A DNA stretch of 64,000 nucleotides from Alteromonas sp. BMJM2 (GTDB lineage Bacteria > Pseudomonadota > Gammaproteobacteria > Enterobacterales > Alteromonadaceae), in the NCBI RefSeq assembly GCF_027257845.1, contig NZ_JAPVOT010000019.1:1-64000 (forward strand), given 5' to 3'. How positions within the stretch are numbered: the first letter of the stretch is position 1; every line of letters begins with the position of its first letter. Of the stretch, positions 7,608 through 19,836 are shown piece by piece. The notes under the pieces were generated by a model, which searched no databases, was not told where the DNA came from, and worked only from the letters and a program-made list of their open reading frames with translations. The translations under genes and the position numbers were made by a program.

Positions 7608-8449
7608 AACACTGCACGGCGATGTTATGCGCCCTTTTATTGATTGTTTATAACAATGAAGCTCTCGCTGGCGACGGTAAATTACTTGGCACTGCAGGGC
7701 TTATCCAAGTTGAAGGCTCTGGTGGTGGCGGCATTGTTCCGTGGGCAACGTTGGCTGGCTATGATACGCAAGATCAAGTATCGGTTAATGCTGTGATGAC
7801 ACAAGTTGATCTTGATGACTACCGGCTCAATGTTATGGGCGTTTCCGCTTCTTTCTATGACCGTATCGAAATAAGTGCAGCCCACCAGCGCTTTGACTTG
7901 AAAGCGCTTGGAGGCGATATTAGGCAAAACATATTTGGCGTGAAATATCGCCTTTATGGTGATGCAGTTTACTCCCGCCTGCCCCAAGTCAGTGTAGGCC
8001 TTCAACACAAACGACTTGAAGACGGTGCCATAGCCGACTTAGTTAGCGCTGACTCATCATCAAACGGGACCGACTATTACATTGCAGCGACTAAAATTCA
8101 TTTAGGTGCTGTAGCAGGTTTCAATGCGGTGTGGAACGTGACGGCGCGAGCTACTAAAGCCAACCAGCTTGGTTTACTGGGGTTTGGCGGTGCTGAAAAC
8201 AACGATTATGAAGTTATGCTTGAAGCCTCAGCAGGTATATTGCTCTCGCGCAGCGTTGCCATTGGCGCAGAATATCGTCAGAAACCTGATAACTTAGGTT
8301 TAGGTGAAGATGATTGGGTAGACTACTTTGTTAGCTACATCCCCAACAAACACGTTGCGCTTACCCTTGCTTGGGCTGAACTTGGCAGCATTGCAGGTGC
8401 ACAAGATCAAAACGGCCTGTATCTCTCAATAAATGGCCAGTTATGGTGA
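7604..8449 (+). CDS. DUF3034 family outer-membrane-like protein
   Basis: A 281-residue protein from ATG at 7604, which overlaps the TGA of the phosphodiesterase gene. Residues 1-23 form a signal peptide (cleavage after LAG or ALA). The mature protein begins GDGKLLGTAGLIQVEGSGGGGIVPWATLAGY, typical of DUF3034. Alternating hydrophobic strands and a terminal SINGQLW, with an aromatic last residue, suggest a beta-barrel of the outer membrane. A TTG at 7592 would give four more residues but is less likely. Companions are a copper protein, a c-di-GMP phosphodiesterase and a truncated hemoglobin; function is unknown. Confidence 0.82.
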   Translation: MKHCTAMLCALLLIVYNNEALAGDGKLLGTAGLIQVEGSGGGGIVPWATLAGYDTQDQVSVNAVMTQVDLDDYRLNVMGVSASFYDRIEISAAHQRFDLKALGGDIRQNIFGVKYRLYGDAVYSRLPQVSVGLQHKRLEDGAIADLVSADSSSNGTDYYIAATKIHLGAVAGFNAVWNVTARATKANQLGLLGFGGAENNDYEVMLEASAGILLSRSVAIGAEYRQKPDNLGLGEDDWVDYFVSYIPNKHVALTLAWAELGSIAGAQDQNGLYLSINGQLW

Positions 8450-8453
8450 CATC

Positions 8454-8900
8454 ATGTTGATAACGCGTATTCTCCCCCTCATCAGTTTTGTAGCAATTAT
8501 TGGCTTTAGTGGCTGCTCTACCAGCGTTGGTGGCCAGAACCCATCATCAAGCGTATACGCAGAGCTGGGCGGCAGTAAAAAGGTAGAAGAGATAGTAGAA
8601 AACTTTGTTGTTGAGATTGAGCGCGACCCCGTTATTCTCGCCTATTTTGATGGCGCAGATATTAATCGCTTTATCGATAAATTAAGTGAACAAATATGCC
8701 ATCGCACCGGCGGCCCCTGTGAATATTCAGGCGATACTATGGAGCAAGTGCACGGTGGTATGAATATTACTGAAGCTGACTTTAACCGCACAGTCGACTT
8801 ACTGATTAAGGCAATGAACAAGGCAGACGTGCCCCATCCGCTGCAAAACAAAGTGCTAAGAGTGCTTGCTCCCACTCGCGACGAAATGCTTTATTTATAA
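8454..8900 (+). CDS. Lipoprotein group I truncated hemoglobin
   Basis: A 148-residue protein from ATG at 8454. A lipobox (IIGFSGC) at about residues 15-21 predicts lipid attachment at Cys21, unusual for truncated hemoglobins, which are mostly cytoplasmic. Residues about 35-148 match group I truncated hemoglobins: YAELGG at the start of the fold, ICHRTGGPCEYSG in the middle and the proximal heme ligand in QVHGGM (His near 100). It would bind heme and O2 or NO on the periplasmic side of a membrane. Last gene of the operon, four bases after the DUF3034 stop. An in-frame ATG at 8433 is less likely because it would place the lipobox later. Confidence 0.85.
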   Translation: MLITRILPLISFVAIIGFSGCSTSVGGQNPSSSVYAELGGSKKVEEIVENFVVEIERDPVILAYFDGADINRFIDKLSEQICHRTGGPCEYSGDTMEQVHGGMNITEADFNRTVDLLIKAMNKADVPHPLQNKVLRVLAPTRDEMLYL

Positions 8901-8948
8901 CCTTTTAAACGCTCTGCTTTAAAGCGATTTACTCAACCGTAATAGAAT

Positions 8949-8975
8949 CACAGCCGCTACTGCGGCTGTGCTTTT
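8949..8975. terminator. Hairpin terminator between convergent genes
   Basis: CACAGCCGC (8949-8957) pairs with GCGGCTGTG (8962-8970), loop of four, then CTTTT on the plus strand. It ends the truncated hemoglobin operon and lies 3 bp after the stop of the convergent beta-galactosidase gene. Confidence 0.8.
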
Positions 8976-8977
8976 AG

Positions 8978-12340
<3,363 letters not shown>

Positions 12341-12394
12341 GGAAAGTGTTAGATTTATGTTAAAGTGAAATGATAAATGAAATCTGTGCCTAGA

Positions 12395-12430
12395 AGCCGT
12401 AGAACAAAAAATAAGTACTCTTCTACGGCT
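12395..12430. terminator. Hairpin downstream of the MBL-fold hydrolase gene
   Basis: AGCCGTAGAA (12395-12404) pairs with TTCTACGGCT (12421-12430) around a 16-base loop. It lies 20 bp past the stop of the hydrolase gene; no strong T-run follows, so it may be a weak terminator. Confidence 0.5.
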
Positions 12431-12450
12431 CTAGTACATACGAGCGTTAG

Positions 12451-13350
12451 TTATGCATCGTTATAAAGCGTGCTGATCCATTTTTCTTCGTTGATAAAGT
12501 TCCAACTCCATTTAGTCCACTTATCTTCAAGCCCTATTGCTTTTACCTCATCGAGGCTTTTGCCTTCTTGCTTAAGGGCTTTTACATAATCAAAAGTTTC
12601 ACTGATCATGTTAAGGAATGTCGTATATTCCGCCTTAGTGCCTACACCACCGTGGCCTGGAATAATCATGGTGCTATCGTCTATCTTCGTCAGTATATGC
12701 TCTACAGACTCCATATACCCTACTACATTGCCGCCTGCTCCTTGGTCTATATAGGGAAACATGCCGTTAAAAAATAAGTCGCCTGTATGCATAACATTTG
12801 GCTGTTCGATCCATACAACACTGTCACCATCGGTATGACCCACAGGAAGGTGCATCACATGTACCGTCTCGTTGTTAAAATATATTTTGATACCGTCTTC
12901 GTAGGTTATAGTTGGCAAGGCGTCAGGCTCAACGTTCTCGTCTCCCGCTAAACGTACCCGAACGTTTTCGTGAGCAAATATGGTGGCGCCTTTGTGGCTG
13001 TGGAAAAAGGCATTCGAGCCTGTATGGTCACCGTGATAATGGGTGTTTATCACATACTTAGGTTTGTCACTGCCTAGCTCGCCAAGTTGTGCGGCAATTT
13101 TTTCCGCAAGCGGAGCAAACTGATCATCAATAATAAGCACGCCATCTTCACCCGCGGAGACACCAATATTACCGCCCATTCCCGTTAGCATATGCACAGC
13201 ACCTTTAATAGGTGTTGCTTTTACTTCAACATTAGCGAACCTATCTTGGGCAAATGATACAGAGGTTGGTAACGCTACCGCCGATAGTGCAACTATTGCT
13301 GCCGCTATTACCGACAGTGAATGTGTCGATGCTTTTTTTGCTGTTTTCAT
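12451..13350 (-). CDS. Periplasmic metallo-beta-lactamase-fold hydrolase
   Basis: A 299-residue protein with a signal peptide (1-35, ending SFA). The MBL motif THYHGDH gives zinc ligands His104, His106, Asp108 and His109. Further ligands appear as GHTDGD (His near 172, Asp following), HTGD (near 188-191) and PGHGG (His near 233). This is the general MBL-fold hydrolase set; similarity is greater to the periplasmic SoxH/quinoprotein-relay type than to dedicated beta-lactamases, so the substrate is open. RBS AAGGAA precedes the ATG. It lies upstream of the beta-galactosidase promoter region with a hairpin between, so it is probably a separate unit. Confidence 0.85.
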   Translation of the reverse strand: MKTAKKASTHSLSVIAAAIVALSAVALPTSVSFAQDRFANVEVKATPIKGAVHMLTGMGGNIGVSAGEDGVLIIDDQFAPLAEKIAAQLGELGSDKPKYVINTHYHGDHTGSNAFFHSHKGATIFAHENVRVRLAGDENVEPDALPTITYEDGIKIYFNNETVHVMHLPVGHTDGDSVVWIEQPNVMHTGDLFFNGMFPYIDQGAGGNVVGYMESVEHILTKIDDSTMIIPGHGGVGTKAEYTTFLNMISETFDYVKALKQEGKSLDEVKAIGLEDKWTKWSWNFINEEKWISTLYNDA

Positions 13351-13571
13351 TCTTATTTCCTTGGGTGGGTAACCTGTACTTGCAATGCTGCAACTACTTT
13401 AACGCTATTAATTTAACAGCCATTTTATCGATTACTAAAATGTAGCAGCTTGATTGGCAATGCTAATTAGTTGCTAACGATTTTGCGGACGATTAACCTT
13501 AACTAGCATTAACTAATGGCCGATATTAAGCATAAAATTTACTATGCATTCACTATGGCTAAATCGACGTA

Positions 13572-13820
13572 TTAGATCATTTTTTCACCGTCAGGAATAT
13601 CGCCCACATAAGCAAAGCGCAAGATTTCATTTCCGTCACGCTCTACTGTTTCTGTAAACATATCGAGAGGGCGAACCCACAGTGCACGTTCTCCGTAACA
13701 GGGCCTGTATACCACCAGTTTCGATTCATCCTCTGAATGCGTGGCAACCTCATACACATCGTACATATTGCCTTTGTAATGCTTGTAGCGGCCTGGAGTA
13801 ATTAGCTGTTTCGTTTCCAT
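13572..13820 (-). CDS. DUF1653 domain protein
   Basis: An 82-residue protein matching DUF1653 along its whole length: PGRYKHYKGN (9-18), YEVATHSE (23-30), VVYRPCYG (37-44) and WVRPLDMF (48-55). The family is a small beta-rich cytoplasmic domain of unknown function. AAGGA is placed seven bases before the ATG. It follows dinB on the same strand after 88 bp; coexpression is possible but not shown. Confidence 0.88.
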   Translation of the reverse strand: METKQLITPGRYKHYKGNMYDVYEVATHSEDESKLVVYRPCYGERALWVRPLDMFTETVERDGNEILRFAYVGDIPDGEKMI

Positions 13821-13908
13821 TGTGAGTCCTTATTTTTAGCTAGCTTTATCATAAGATTGCGTTTGTTAGATGGCTTAGCGCTATTTGCTTAGCTAGGCTG
13901 GCTTGGCG

Positions 13909-14979
13909 TTAATCGTCAAAAGGTAAGATCAATTGCTGTGTTGATTGATGGGCAGCTAAACCTATGTGTATTCCTACTAGGCGTATTCCCCGTCCTTTAG
14001 CCCGTTCAAAAGCCTCTTCCATCAGCGTTGCAAAGTAATGCTCTTCAAGCATGGCATGTCGATGCTCAACGGTAGTCAACTGAAAATCATTAAACTTAAG
14101 CTTAACGCCTTGTGTTCTCAAACGCACAGGCTTCCCGGTTCTTTTCTTGTGATTTTCCATGCGCTCGTGGAGCTTTTCGAGTAGATGGGGAAGGAATGCC
14201 TTGCACTGTTCAATCGTCTGAATGTCGTCACTTAAGGTACGCTCTACACCAATTGATTTTCGCTCGCGAGACACCGACAATTCGCGCTCATCAATACCAT
14301 GGGCCCTTTCCCACAATACACTGCCAAACTTCCCAAGTTCTTTTTGTATTCGTTCAAACGGATACTGTCTCACATCGTTACAGGTATTTAGCCCCATGCG
14401 TGACAACTTTTGCATTGTCACTTTACCCACTCCAGGTATCTTTTTAAGGGGCATATTGCGAACAAACTCATCAAGATTATCCGGCGTAATTACACAAATG
14501 CCGTCGGGTTTGTTTTCATCACTCGCTACTTTTGCAACGAACTTACATGGGGCGACCCCTGCTGATGCGGTTAAACCTAATTCGCTTTCGATTCTTGCGC
14601 GGATTTCCTGAGCTATCAACGTAGCGCTGCCGCCGCAAAACTGACTTTTAGTCACATCAAGGTATGCTTCATCTAATGACAATGGCTCTACTATGTCTGT
14701 GTAGTCAGAAAAAATTTTACGAATTTTTTGAGACTCGCTGGCATAAGCGTCCATGCGGCCTTTTACTAAGGTAAGATTTGGGCACAGCTTCATGGCATAA
14801 GCGGTAGCCATTGCGCTACGTACGCCGTATTTTCTTGCTGGGTAGTTACACGTTGAAATCACGCCCCTGCGGTCAGAACTTCCTCCTATCGCGATGGGAA
14901 TATTCTTAAGCGCAGGATTATCCCGCATTTCCACTGCGGCATAAAAACAATCCATATCAACGTGGATGATTTTTCGCAT
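13909..14979 (-). CDS. dinB: DNA polymerase IV (Y-family, error-prone)
   Basis: A 356-residue Y-family polymerase, the usual DinB length. Catalytic motifs are MDCFYAAVE (metal Asp8) and YSLDEAYLDV (Asp103 and Glu104 region). Two helix-hairpin-helix elements (IPGVGKVTMQKL, about 175-186) and the little-finger domain (about 240-345) follow. The C-terminus QLILPF resembles a beta-clamp binding motif (QL-x-LF type). It performs translesion synthesis and untargeted mutagenesis. I see no clear LexA box upstream (14980-15040), though the search was by eye. Confidence 0.96.
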   Translation of the reverse strand: MRKIIHVDMDCFYAAVEMRDNPALKNIPIAIGGSSDRRGVISTCNYPARKYGVRSAMATAYAMKLCPNLTLVKGRMDAYASESQKIRKIFSDYTDIVEPLSLDEAYLDVTKSQFCGGSATLIAQEIRARIESELGLTASAGVAPCKFVAKVASDENKPDGICVITPDNLDEFVRNMPLKKIPGVGKVTMQKLSRMGLNTCNDVRQYPFERIQKELGKFGSVLWERAHGIDERELSVSRERKSIGVERTLSDDIQTIEQCKAFLPHLLEKLHERMENHKKRTGKPVRLRTQGVKLKFNDFQLTTVEHRHAMLEEHYFATLMEEAFERAKGRGIRLVGIHIGLAAHQSTQQLILPFDD

Positions 14980-15137
14980 TTAAACTCGCATTGCGGTGAT
15001 AGTGTAGTTTTGAAGCACACACTTACACCAAGCTGTACATATAGACAGTATAGTAGCGACTAGCGAAGACTTATTCCAGTGTTGCATTGGCTTTTGATGT
15101 TTGAGCAGATGTATTAGGTAAGGACATTATCAGATTC

Positions 15138-15168
15138 AAAAAAGCCGCTATTGATGACTAGCGGCTTT
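15138..15168. terminator. Rho-independent terminator after nqrM
   Basis: AAAGCCGCTA (15141-15150) pairs with TAGCGGCTTT (15159-15168), loop of eight. On the minus strand it is followed by a run of T, 36 bp past the nqrM stop. It would end the nqr-apbE-nqrM transcript. Confidence 0.85.
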
Positions 15169-15204
15169 ATTTATTTTGGAAAAGTTGTACGGTCGCGTAT
15201 TAAA

Positions 15205-15438
15205 CTACAAAATTTGGTTTTGTTTCCATTCGTTTAATTTTTTCTGGCGGGCTTCTTCTTTTTCCATGCGCGACTTTTTGCGATCGCAAGGTTCTGGGCA
15301 GTCACAGGCTTTCTCTATACCGATTGCGCCTAATCCGCCACAACTTCCCGAAATAGTTTTTCGCTGCACCAAGTAACCAATGGCCATGGCTGCAACCATG
15401 GTCAAAAAGAAACCGAATGCGAGAATAAATGTAGACAT
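15205..15438 (-). CDS. nqrM: Na+-NQR maturation protein NqrM
   Basis: A 77-residue membrane protein with one N-terminal TM helix (about 3-22) and the cysteine pattern of NqrM: SCGGLG (Cys33), ACDCPEPCD (Cys45, 47 and 51), followed by a charged, coiled tail. NqrM is needed to deliver iron to the Cys4 Fe centre between NqrD and NqrE. It lies 21 bp after apbE and downstream of nqrF, the common gammaproteobacterial order. AAGGGG precedes the ATG. Confidence 0.93.
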   Translation of the reverse strand: MSTFILAFGFFLTMVAAMAIGYLVQRKTISGSCGGLGAIGIEKACDCPEPCDRKKSRMEKEEARQKKLNEWKQNQIL

Positions 15439-15459
15439 ACCTACCCCTTAGTTATCCCC

Positions 15460-16488
15460 TTAGTTATGTACTGTAACCAGTTTATCAAATTCTGGCGACG
15501 CATACTCCTCAAAACTATCTTCTGTGCGACGAATGAGGAATACAGCAAGACTTTCTTGCTCTGCCACTTCAATAGCCTGTTCCCATCCCATTACATTGAA
15601 TGCCGTGGCAAGACCATCTGCAGTCATTGATGACGGATGAATGACGGTTACCGACACTAAGTTGTGGGATATTGGGTATCCTGTGGTTGGGTTGATAAGA
15701 TGAGAATAGCGCATGCCATCTTCTTCGTAATAATTACGATAGTCACCAGACGTAGCCACAGCGTTTGTTCCAATCGACACCACTTTTTGAATTGCGCGCT
15801 CAGTAGTCACTGGCTTTTCAATAGCAATTAGCCACTCGCTACCATCGCCACGCAGCCCTTTAACTCGCATCTCACCACCAATCTCAACTAGGTAGTTTTC
15901 GATATTGTACTGTTCTAGAATTTCAGCAACTTCATCAACACCAAAGCCTTTCGCAATGGTAGATAGGTCAACATACACCATAGGATGCTGTTTCTTTAGA
16001 CCTGTCTGAGTAGTACCTAATTTTTGATAACCAACAAAATTGCGAACATTGTCAATATCATCACGAGAAGGGACTTTTTCAGGTCGCTTAGTGGGGCCAA
16101 ACCCCCATAGGTTTACCAACGGCCCTACTGTAACGTCTAATACACCGCCACTTAAATTGGCCAGCCGCAATGCCTCATTTACTACAAGTAAGGTATCATC
16201 AGAAACTGGAAAATTATCGGTATAACGATACTGATTAAAGCGAGATAACTCAGACGTGGGGTCGTAAGTTGACATCATTTTGTTAACGTTAACTAAACGC
16301 GCATCAATCTCTGCCTGAAGACCTTCTACCGCCTTACCTTTATCTGCCAAATACTTAACATTATATGTTGTGCCCATAGTTTGTCCCTGCAGATGCACAA
16401 CAGGACGACTTTTGTCGCTGCAGCTTGCAAGCATTACCATGGCTATGGCAATAACAGCTAATAGAATTCGAACAAAAAATCGAATCAC
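15460..16488 (-). CDS. apbE: FAD:protein FMN transferase ApbE
   Basis: A 342-residue lipoprotein; the signal peptide ends in a lipobox (VMLASC, Cys23). ApbE features are GTTYNVKY (39-46), SRFNQY, DVTVGPLVNLWGFG (around 119-132), DLSTIAKGFGVD (around 174-185) and the late GYP-ISHNLVSVTV with TADGLATA metal-site Asp (around 294). It transfers FMN from FAD to threonines of NqrB and NqrC. Start is GTG at 16488, with AAGGAA at six to seven bases. A hairpin (16521-16546) separates it from nqrF, so part of its expression may be by read-through. Confidence 0.95.
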   Translation of the reverse strand: MIRFFVRILLAVIAIAMVMLASCSDKSRPVVHLQGQTMGTTYNVKYLADKGKAVEGLQAEIDARLVNVNKMMSTYDPTSELSRFNQYRYTDNFPVSDDTLLVVNEALRLANLSGGVLDVTVGPLVNLWGFGPTKRPEKVPSRDDIDNVRNFVGYQKLGTTQTGLKKQHPMVYVDLSTIAKGFGVDEVAEILEQYNIENYLVEIGGEMRVKGLRGDGSEWLIAIEKPVTTERAIQKVVSIGTNAVATSGDYRNYYEEDGMRYSHLINPTTGYPISHNLVSVTVIHPSSMTADGLATAFNVMGWEQAIEVAEQESLAVFLIRRTEDSFEEYASPEFDKLVTVHN

Positions 16489-16520
16489 AATAGGTTCCTT
16501 ACTCTATTTTTAACACAAAC

Positions 16521-16546
16521 AAAAAAGGGGCTTACGCCCCTTTTTT
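16521..16546. terminator. Bidirectional hairpin between nqrF and apbE
   Basis: GGGGC (16527-16531) pairs with GCCCC (16536-16540) and is extended by A6 and T6 runs on either side, giving a rho-independent form in both directions. It should attenuate, not abolish, transcription into apbE and nqrM. Confidence 0.85.
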
Positions 16547-16563
16547 AAACTTATTTGCGTAGA

Positions 16564-17796
16564 TTAACCACCGAAGTCATCTAGCATGATGTTCTCGTCT
16601 TCAACACCTAACTCTTTAAGCATGTTGATAACGGCAGCGTTCATCATAGGTGGCCCACACATGTAGAACTCACAATCTTCTGGGGCAGGGTGATCTTTCA
16701 AATATCTTTCTAGCAATACTTGGTGAATAAACCCAGTTTCGCCTTCCCAGTTATCTTCAGGTTGTGGATCAGAAAGCGCTACATGCCACTGGAAGTTCTC
16801 GTTTTCTGCAGCTAGCTCGTCGAAATCTTCTGTGTAAAACATTTCACGAAGTGAACGTGCACCGTACCAGAAACTCATCTTACGCGATGATTTTAGACGA
16901 CGAAGCTGGTCGAAGATGTGTGAACGCATTGGGGCCATACCAGCACCACCACCTACGAATACCATTTCGTTCTCAGTGTCCTTCGCGAAGAACTCACCGA
17001 ACGGACCAGAGATAGTCGCTTTATCACCTTCTTTAAGGCTCCAAATGTACGATGACATTTTACCAGCAGGTAGGCTTAAGTTATTAGGCGGCGGCGTAGC
17101 AATACGCACGTTCAGCATAATAATGCCTTCTTCCTCTGGGTAGTTCGCCATTGAATATGCACGAATGGTTTCTTCATCTACTTTAGACTCAATGTCAAAG
17201 AAGCCAAAGCGCTCCCAGTCACCACGGTACTCATCAGGAATTTCAAACTCTTTATACTTAACATGGTGAGCAGGTGCTTCAATTTGAATGTAACCACCAG
17301 CACGGAAAGGTACACTTTCACCGTTAGGAATTTTAAGTTTCAGTTCTTTGATGAAGGTTGCTTTATTATCGTTAGAGATAACTTCACAATCCCATTTCTT
17401 AACACCAAACACCGACTCTTCAAGTTCGATTTCCATGTCTTGCTTAATCGCAACCTGACAAGACAAACGGCAGCCTTCACGTGCTTCACCTTTAGTGATG
17501 TGATCAAGCTCGGTAGGTAAAATCTCACCACCACCTGAATGCACATCTACGCGACACTGACCACAAGAGCCACCGCCACCGCACGCTGAAGATACAAAGT
17601 AACCAGCATCTGCAAGCGCACCTAGCAACTTGCCGCCTGGCTCAGTTTTAATAGCTTTGTCCGGATCACCATTAATTGTAATAGTAACGTCACCACTTGG
17701 AACCAATTTAGACTTGGCAAACATGATGATGAATACTAGTGCCAATACAATGGCAATGAACATGCCGACGCCTAGATAAATTTCTACGTTATTCAT
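16564..17796 (-). CDS. nqrF: Na+-NQR subunit F (NADH dehydrogenase, FAD and 2Fe-2S)
   Basis: A 410-residue subunit. One TM helix (about 6-26) is followed by a ferredoxin domain with Cys ligands in [11 protein letters not shown] (around 71-80) and EGCRLSC (around 108-113). An FAD domain follows with RAYSMANYP (around 212-220) and an NADH domain with [12 protein letters not shown] (around 279-290) and the terminal MCGPPMM and DDFGG. It takes electrons from NADH on the cytoplasmic face and passes them into the Na+ pump. Last nqr subunit gene; 20 bp after nqrE. Confidence 0.98.
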   Translation of the reverse strand: MNNVEIYLGVGMFIAIVLALVFIIMFAKSKLVPSGDVTITINGDPDKAIKTEPGGKLLGALADAGYFVSSACGGGGSCGQCRVDVHSGGGEILPTELDHITKGEAREGCRLSCQVAIKQDMEIELEESVFGVKKWDCEVISNDNKATFIKELKLKIPNGESVPFRAGGYIQIEAPAHHVKYKEFEIPDEYRGDWERFGFFDIESKVDEETIRAYSMANYPEEEGIIMLNVRIATPPPNNLSLPAGKMSSYIWSLKEGDKATISGPFGEFFAKDTENEMVFVGGGAGMAPMRSHIFDQLRRLKSSRKMSFWYGARSLREMFYTEDFDELAAENENFQWHVALSDPQPEDNWEGETGFIHQVLLERYLKDHPAPEDCEFYMCGPPMMNAAVINMLKELGVEDENIMLDDFGG

Positions 17797-17816
17797 TTAA
17801 ATGCTCCCGAGCTCGA

Positions 17817-18425
17817 TTAAAGCTGAATACCAGTGAATGACTGGAAGCCTAACGCCATAAGACCCGCAATCATGAATACCGATCCAAGACCGCGAATACC
17901 GTCAGGCATATCTGCGTATTTCAGCTTTTCACGTACAGCGGCCAATAGCACAATAGCAATTGCCCAACCGATACCACTTCCTACGCCGTAAACTACACTT
18001 TCGGTCAAGTTATATTCACGTTGAACGGCAAATGCTACGCCACCAAAAATTGCACAGTTAACTGTGATTAGTGGTAGGAAGATACCAAGTGCGTTGTATA
18101 GCGCTGGAAAGAACTTATCCAAACTCATTTCTAATATCTGTACCAACGCAGCAATAACGCCGATGAAGGTTAGAAAGTTAAGAAAACTTAAGTCAGCTTC
18201 TGGGAAGCCTGCCCATGCAAGCGCACCCGGAGCAAGGATATTAACGTAAATGATTTGGTTAACAGGTACTGATATACCAAGCACAACGATTACTGCTACA
18301 CCAAGACCCATTGCAGTTTTAACTTTCTTAGATACCGCCAAGAAGGTACACATACCTAAGAAAAGTGATAACGCCATGTTCTCAACAAATATTGAGCGAA
18401 CAAATAACGACAAATAATGTTCCAC
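17817..18425 (-). CDS. nqrE: Na+-NQR subunit E
   Basis: A 202-residue integral membrane protein with six TM helices. It begins [11 protein letters not shown] as in Vibrio NqrE, and carries the conserved Cys in [13 protein letters not shown] (Cys26) and NCAIFGG (Cys about 120) that share the intramembrane Fe site with NqrD. The start is GTG at 18425, preceded by AAGGAG at optimal spacing. Three bases separate it from nqrD. Confidence 0.97.
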   Translation of the reverse strand: MEHYLSLFVRSIFVENMALSLFLGMCTFLAVSKKVKTAMGLGVAVIVVLGISVPVNQIIYVNILAPGALAWAGFPEADLSFLNFLTFIGVIAALVQILEMSLDKFFPALYNALGIFLPLITVNCAIFGGVAFAVQREYNLTESVVYGVGSGIGWAIAIVLLAAVREKLKYADMPDGIRGLGSVFMIAGLMALGFQSFTGIQL

Positions 18426-18428
18426 GAC

Positions 18429-19061
18429 TTACTCCTTAGGCTCTACTTGCTCTGGACGGATAGTACGGATAAACCATATCAAACCGCCGATTAAGAAGAA
18501 TGAACTGAATGGCAGTATTAACAGCCCGTTACCCTGATACCAACCACCGTTCTGAACAAGCGGAAGGATCTCAAATCCAAGAATAGTACCGAAGCCAAAT
18601 AGTTCTTTGATGGTACCAATAACTACTAGAACGAAAGAGTATCCTAAGCCGTTACCAATTCCGTCAAGGAAGCTCATAAGAGGTGGACTCTTCATCGCAT
18701 AGGCTTCTGCACGCCCCATTACGATACAGTTAGTAATTATCAATCCGACGAACACCGACAGCTGTTTCGAAATTTCATACGAATACGCTTTCAATATTTG
18801 GTCAACAACGATTACCAATGAGGCAATGATTGTCATTTGGATAATAATTCGAACACTAGAAGGTATCTGGTTGCGAATAAGTGAGATAAACAAGTTTGAG
18901 AATGCTACAACGCTTGTTAGTGCTAATGACATTACCAACGCTGTTTCTAGCTTTGTGGTAATTGCCAGTGCTGAACATACCCCTAATACCTGAAGGGCGA
19001 TCGGGTTGTTGTCCAAGATTGGCCCAAAGAGGGCCTTTTTCATTTCTTTAGTATCTGCCAT
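18429..19061 (-). CDS. nqrD: Na+-NQR subunit D
   Basis: A 210-residue membrane protein with six TM helices and the paired Cys motifs [10 protein letters not shown] (Cys29) and [11 protein letters not shown] (Cys about 112) which, with NqrE, bind the Fe centre. It starts MADTKEMKK and ends in a charged tail. RBS AAGGGAAG precedes the ATG; spacing of 10 bp to nqrC and 3 bp to nqrE places it in the operon. Confidence 0.97.
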   Translation of the reverse strand: MADTKEMKKALFGPILDNNPIALQVLGVCSALAITTKLETALVMSLALTSVVAFSNLFISLIRNQIPSSVRIIIQMTIIASLVIVVDQILKAYSYEISKQLSVFVGLIITNCIVMGRAEAYAMKSPPLMSFLDGIGNGLGYSFVLVVIGTIKELFGFGTILGFEILPLVQNGGWYQGNGLLILPFSSFFLIGGLIWFIRTIRPEQVEPKE

Positions 19062-19071
19062 GAGACTTCCC

Positions 19072-19836
19072 TTATGAACGCCATGCTTGGTTCTTCAGGA
19101 ACTGGCCGAAGCCTTGCTCGCCTACCCAGTAACGAATTGTGTTTTCTACACCGTTACTTGTTAGGGTCGCACCTGAAAGCGCATCAATTGTGTGAGGATT
19201 GCTTGGGTTAGCATTCTTTACTACTCGAATGGCTACATCACCATTTTCGTATATTTCCTTGCCATCCCATTTGTCCTGCCACGCTGGATTTTGAACCTCA
19301 CCGCCTAGTCCTGGCGTTTCTTTTTGCTGATAGTAAATAAGCTCACGAACAGTTTGTCCGTCTGCATCTAGCGCTAAGAAGCCGTACATAAGATCCCATA
19401 GTCCGCTGCCGTGCACTGGAAGAATAATGCGTGAAACATCACCTTGTGCGTCACGTACCAAGTAAACACTGGCTACGTCAGGGCGGCGTTGGAAACCAAC
19501 ATTGCTGTTTGTTACTTGCGTGCTGTATTCAGTTTGTTTAGCAGCCTTATACATATCGTAATCTGCAGTTGGCGCTTCAACGAATTGACCGCTATCCAGA
19601 TTAACGAAGCGCGGTTCAACACGCTCGGCGTAAGTGCTTTCAATAACGCTGTTGCTCATGCCCATCTCGTATAGGCCTGCGGCGTTAAGGATATTACTCT
19701 TCTTATCAAGAGCAGCGTTCGTCTGCTGTAGCGAGCGCAGGCCAACGGCCGCGCCAGATACAACAATTGAACATACTAAACATACGGCAACAACAATACC
19801 TACCGTTTTGCCTAAAGATTCTTTCTTAGCCGACAC
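19072..19836 (-). CDS. nqrC: Na+-NQR subunit C (covalent FMN)
   Basis: A 254-residue subunit with one N-terminal TM helix (about 11-32) and a periplasmic FMN-binding domain. The flavinylation motif [10 protein letters not shown] (around 218-227) carries the Thr to which ApbE attaches [12 protein letters not shown] and GLGGEV are also conserved. The start is GTG at 19836 with GGAGGG five bases upstream; it overlaps the end of nqrB by 11 bp. Confidence 0.97.
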   Translation of the reverse strand: MSAKKESLGKTVGIVVAVCLVCSIVVSGAAVGLRSLQQTNAALDKKSNILNAAGLYEMGMSNSVIESTYAERVEPRFVNLDSGQFVEAPTADYDMYKAAKQTEYSTQVTNSNVGFQRRPDVASVYLVRDAQGDVSRIILPVHGSGLWDLMYGFLALDADGQTVRELIYYQQKETPGLGGEVQNPAWQDKWDGKEIYENGDVAIRVVKNANPSNPHTIDALSGATLTSNGVENTIRYWVGEQGFGQFLKNQAWRS

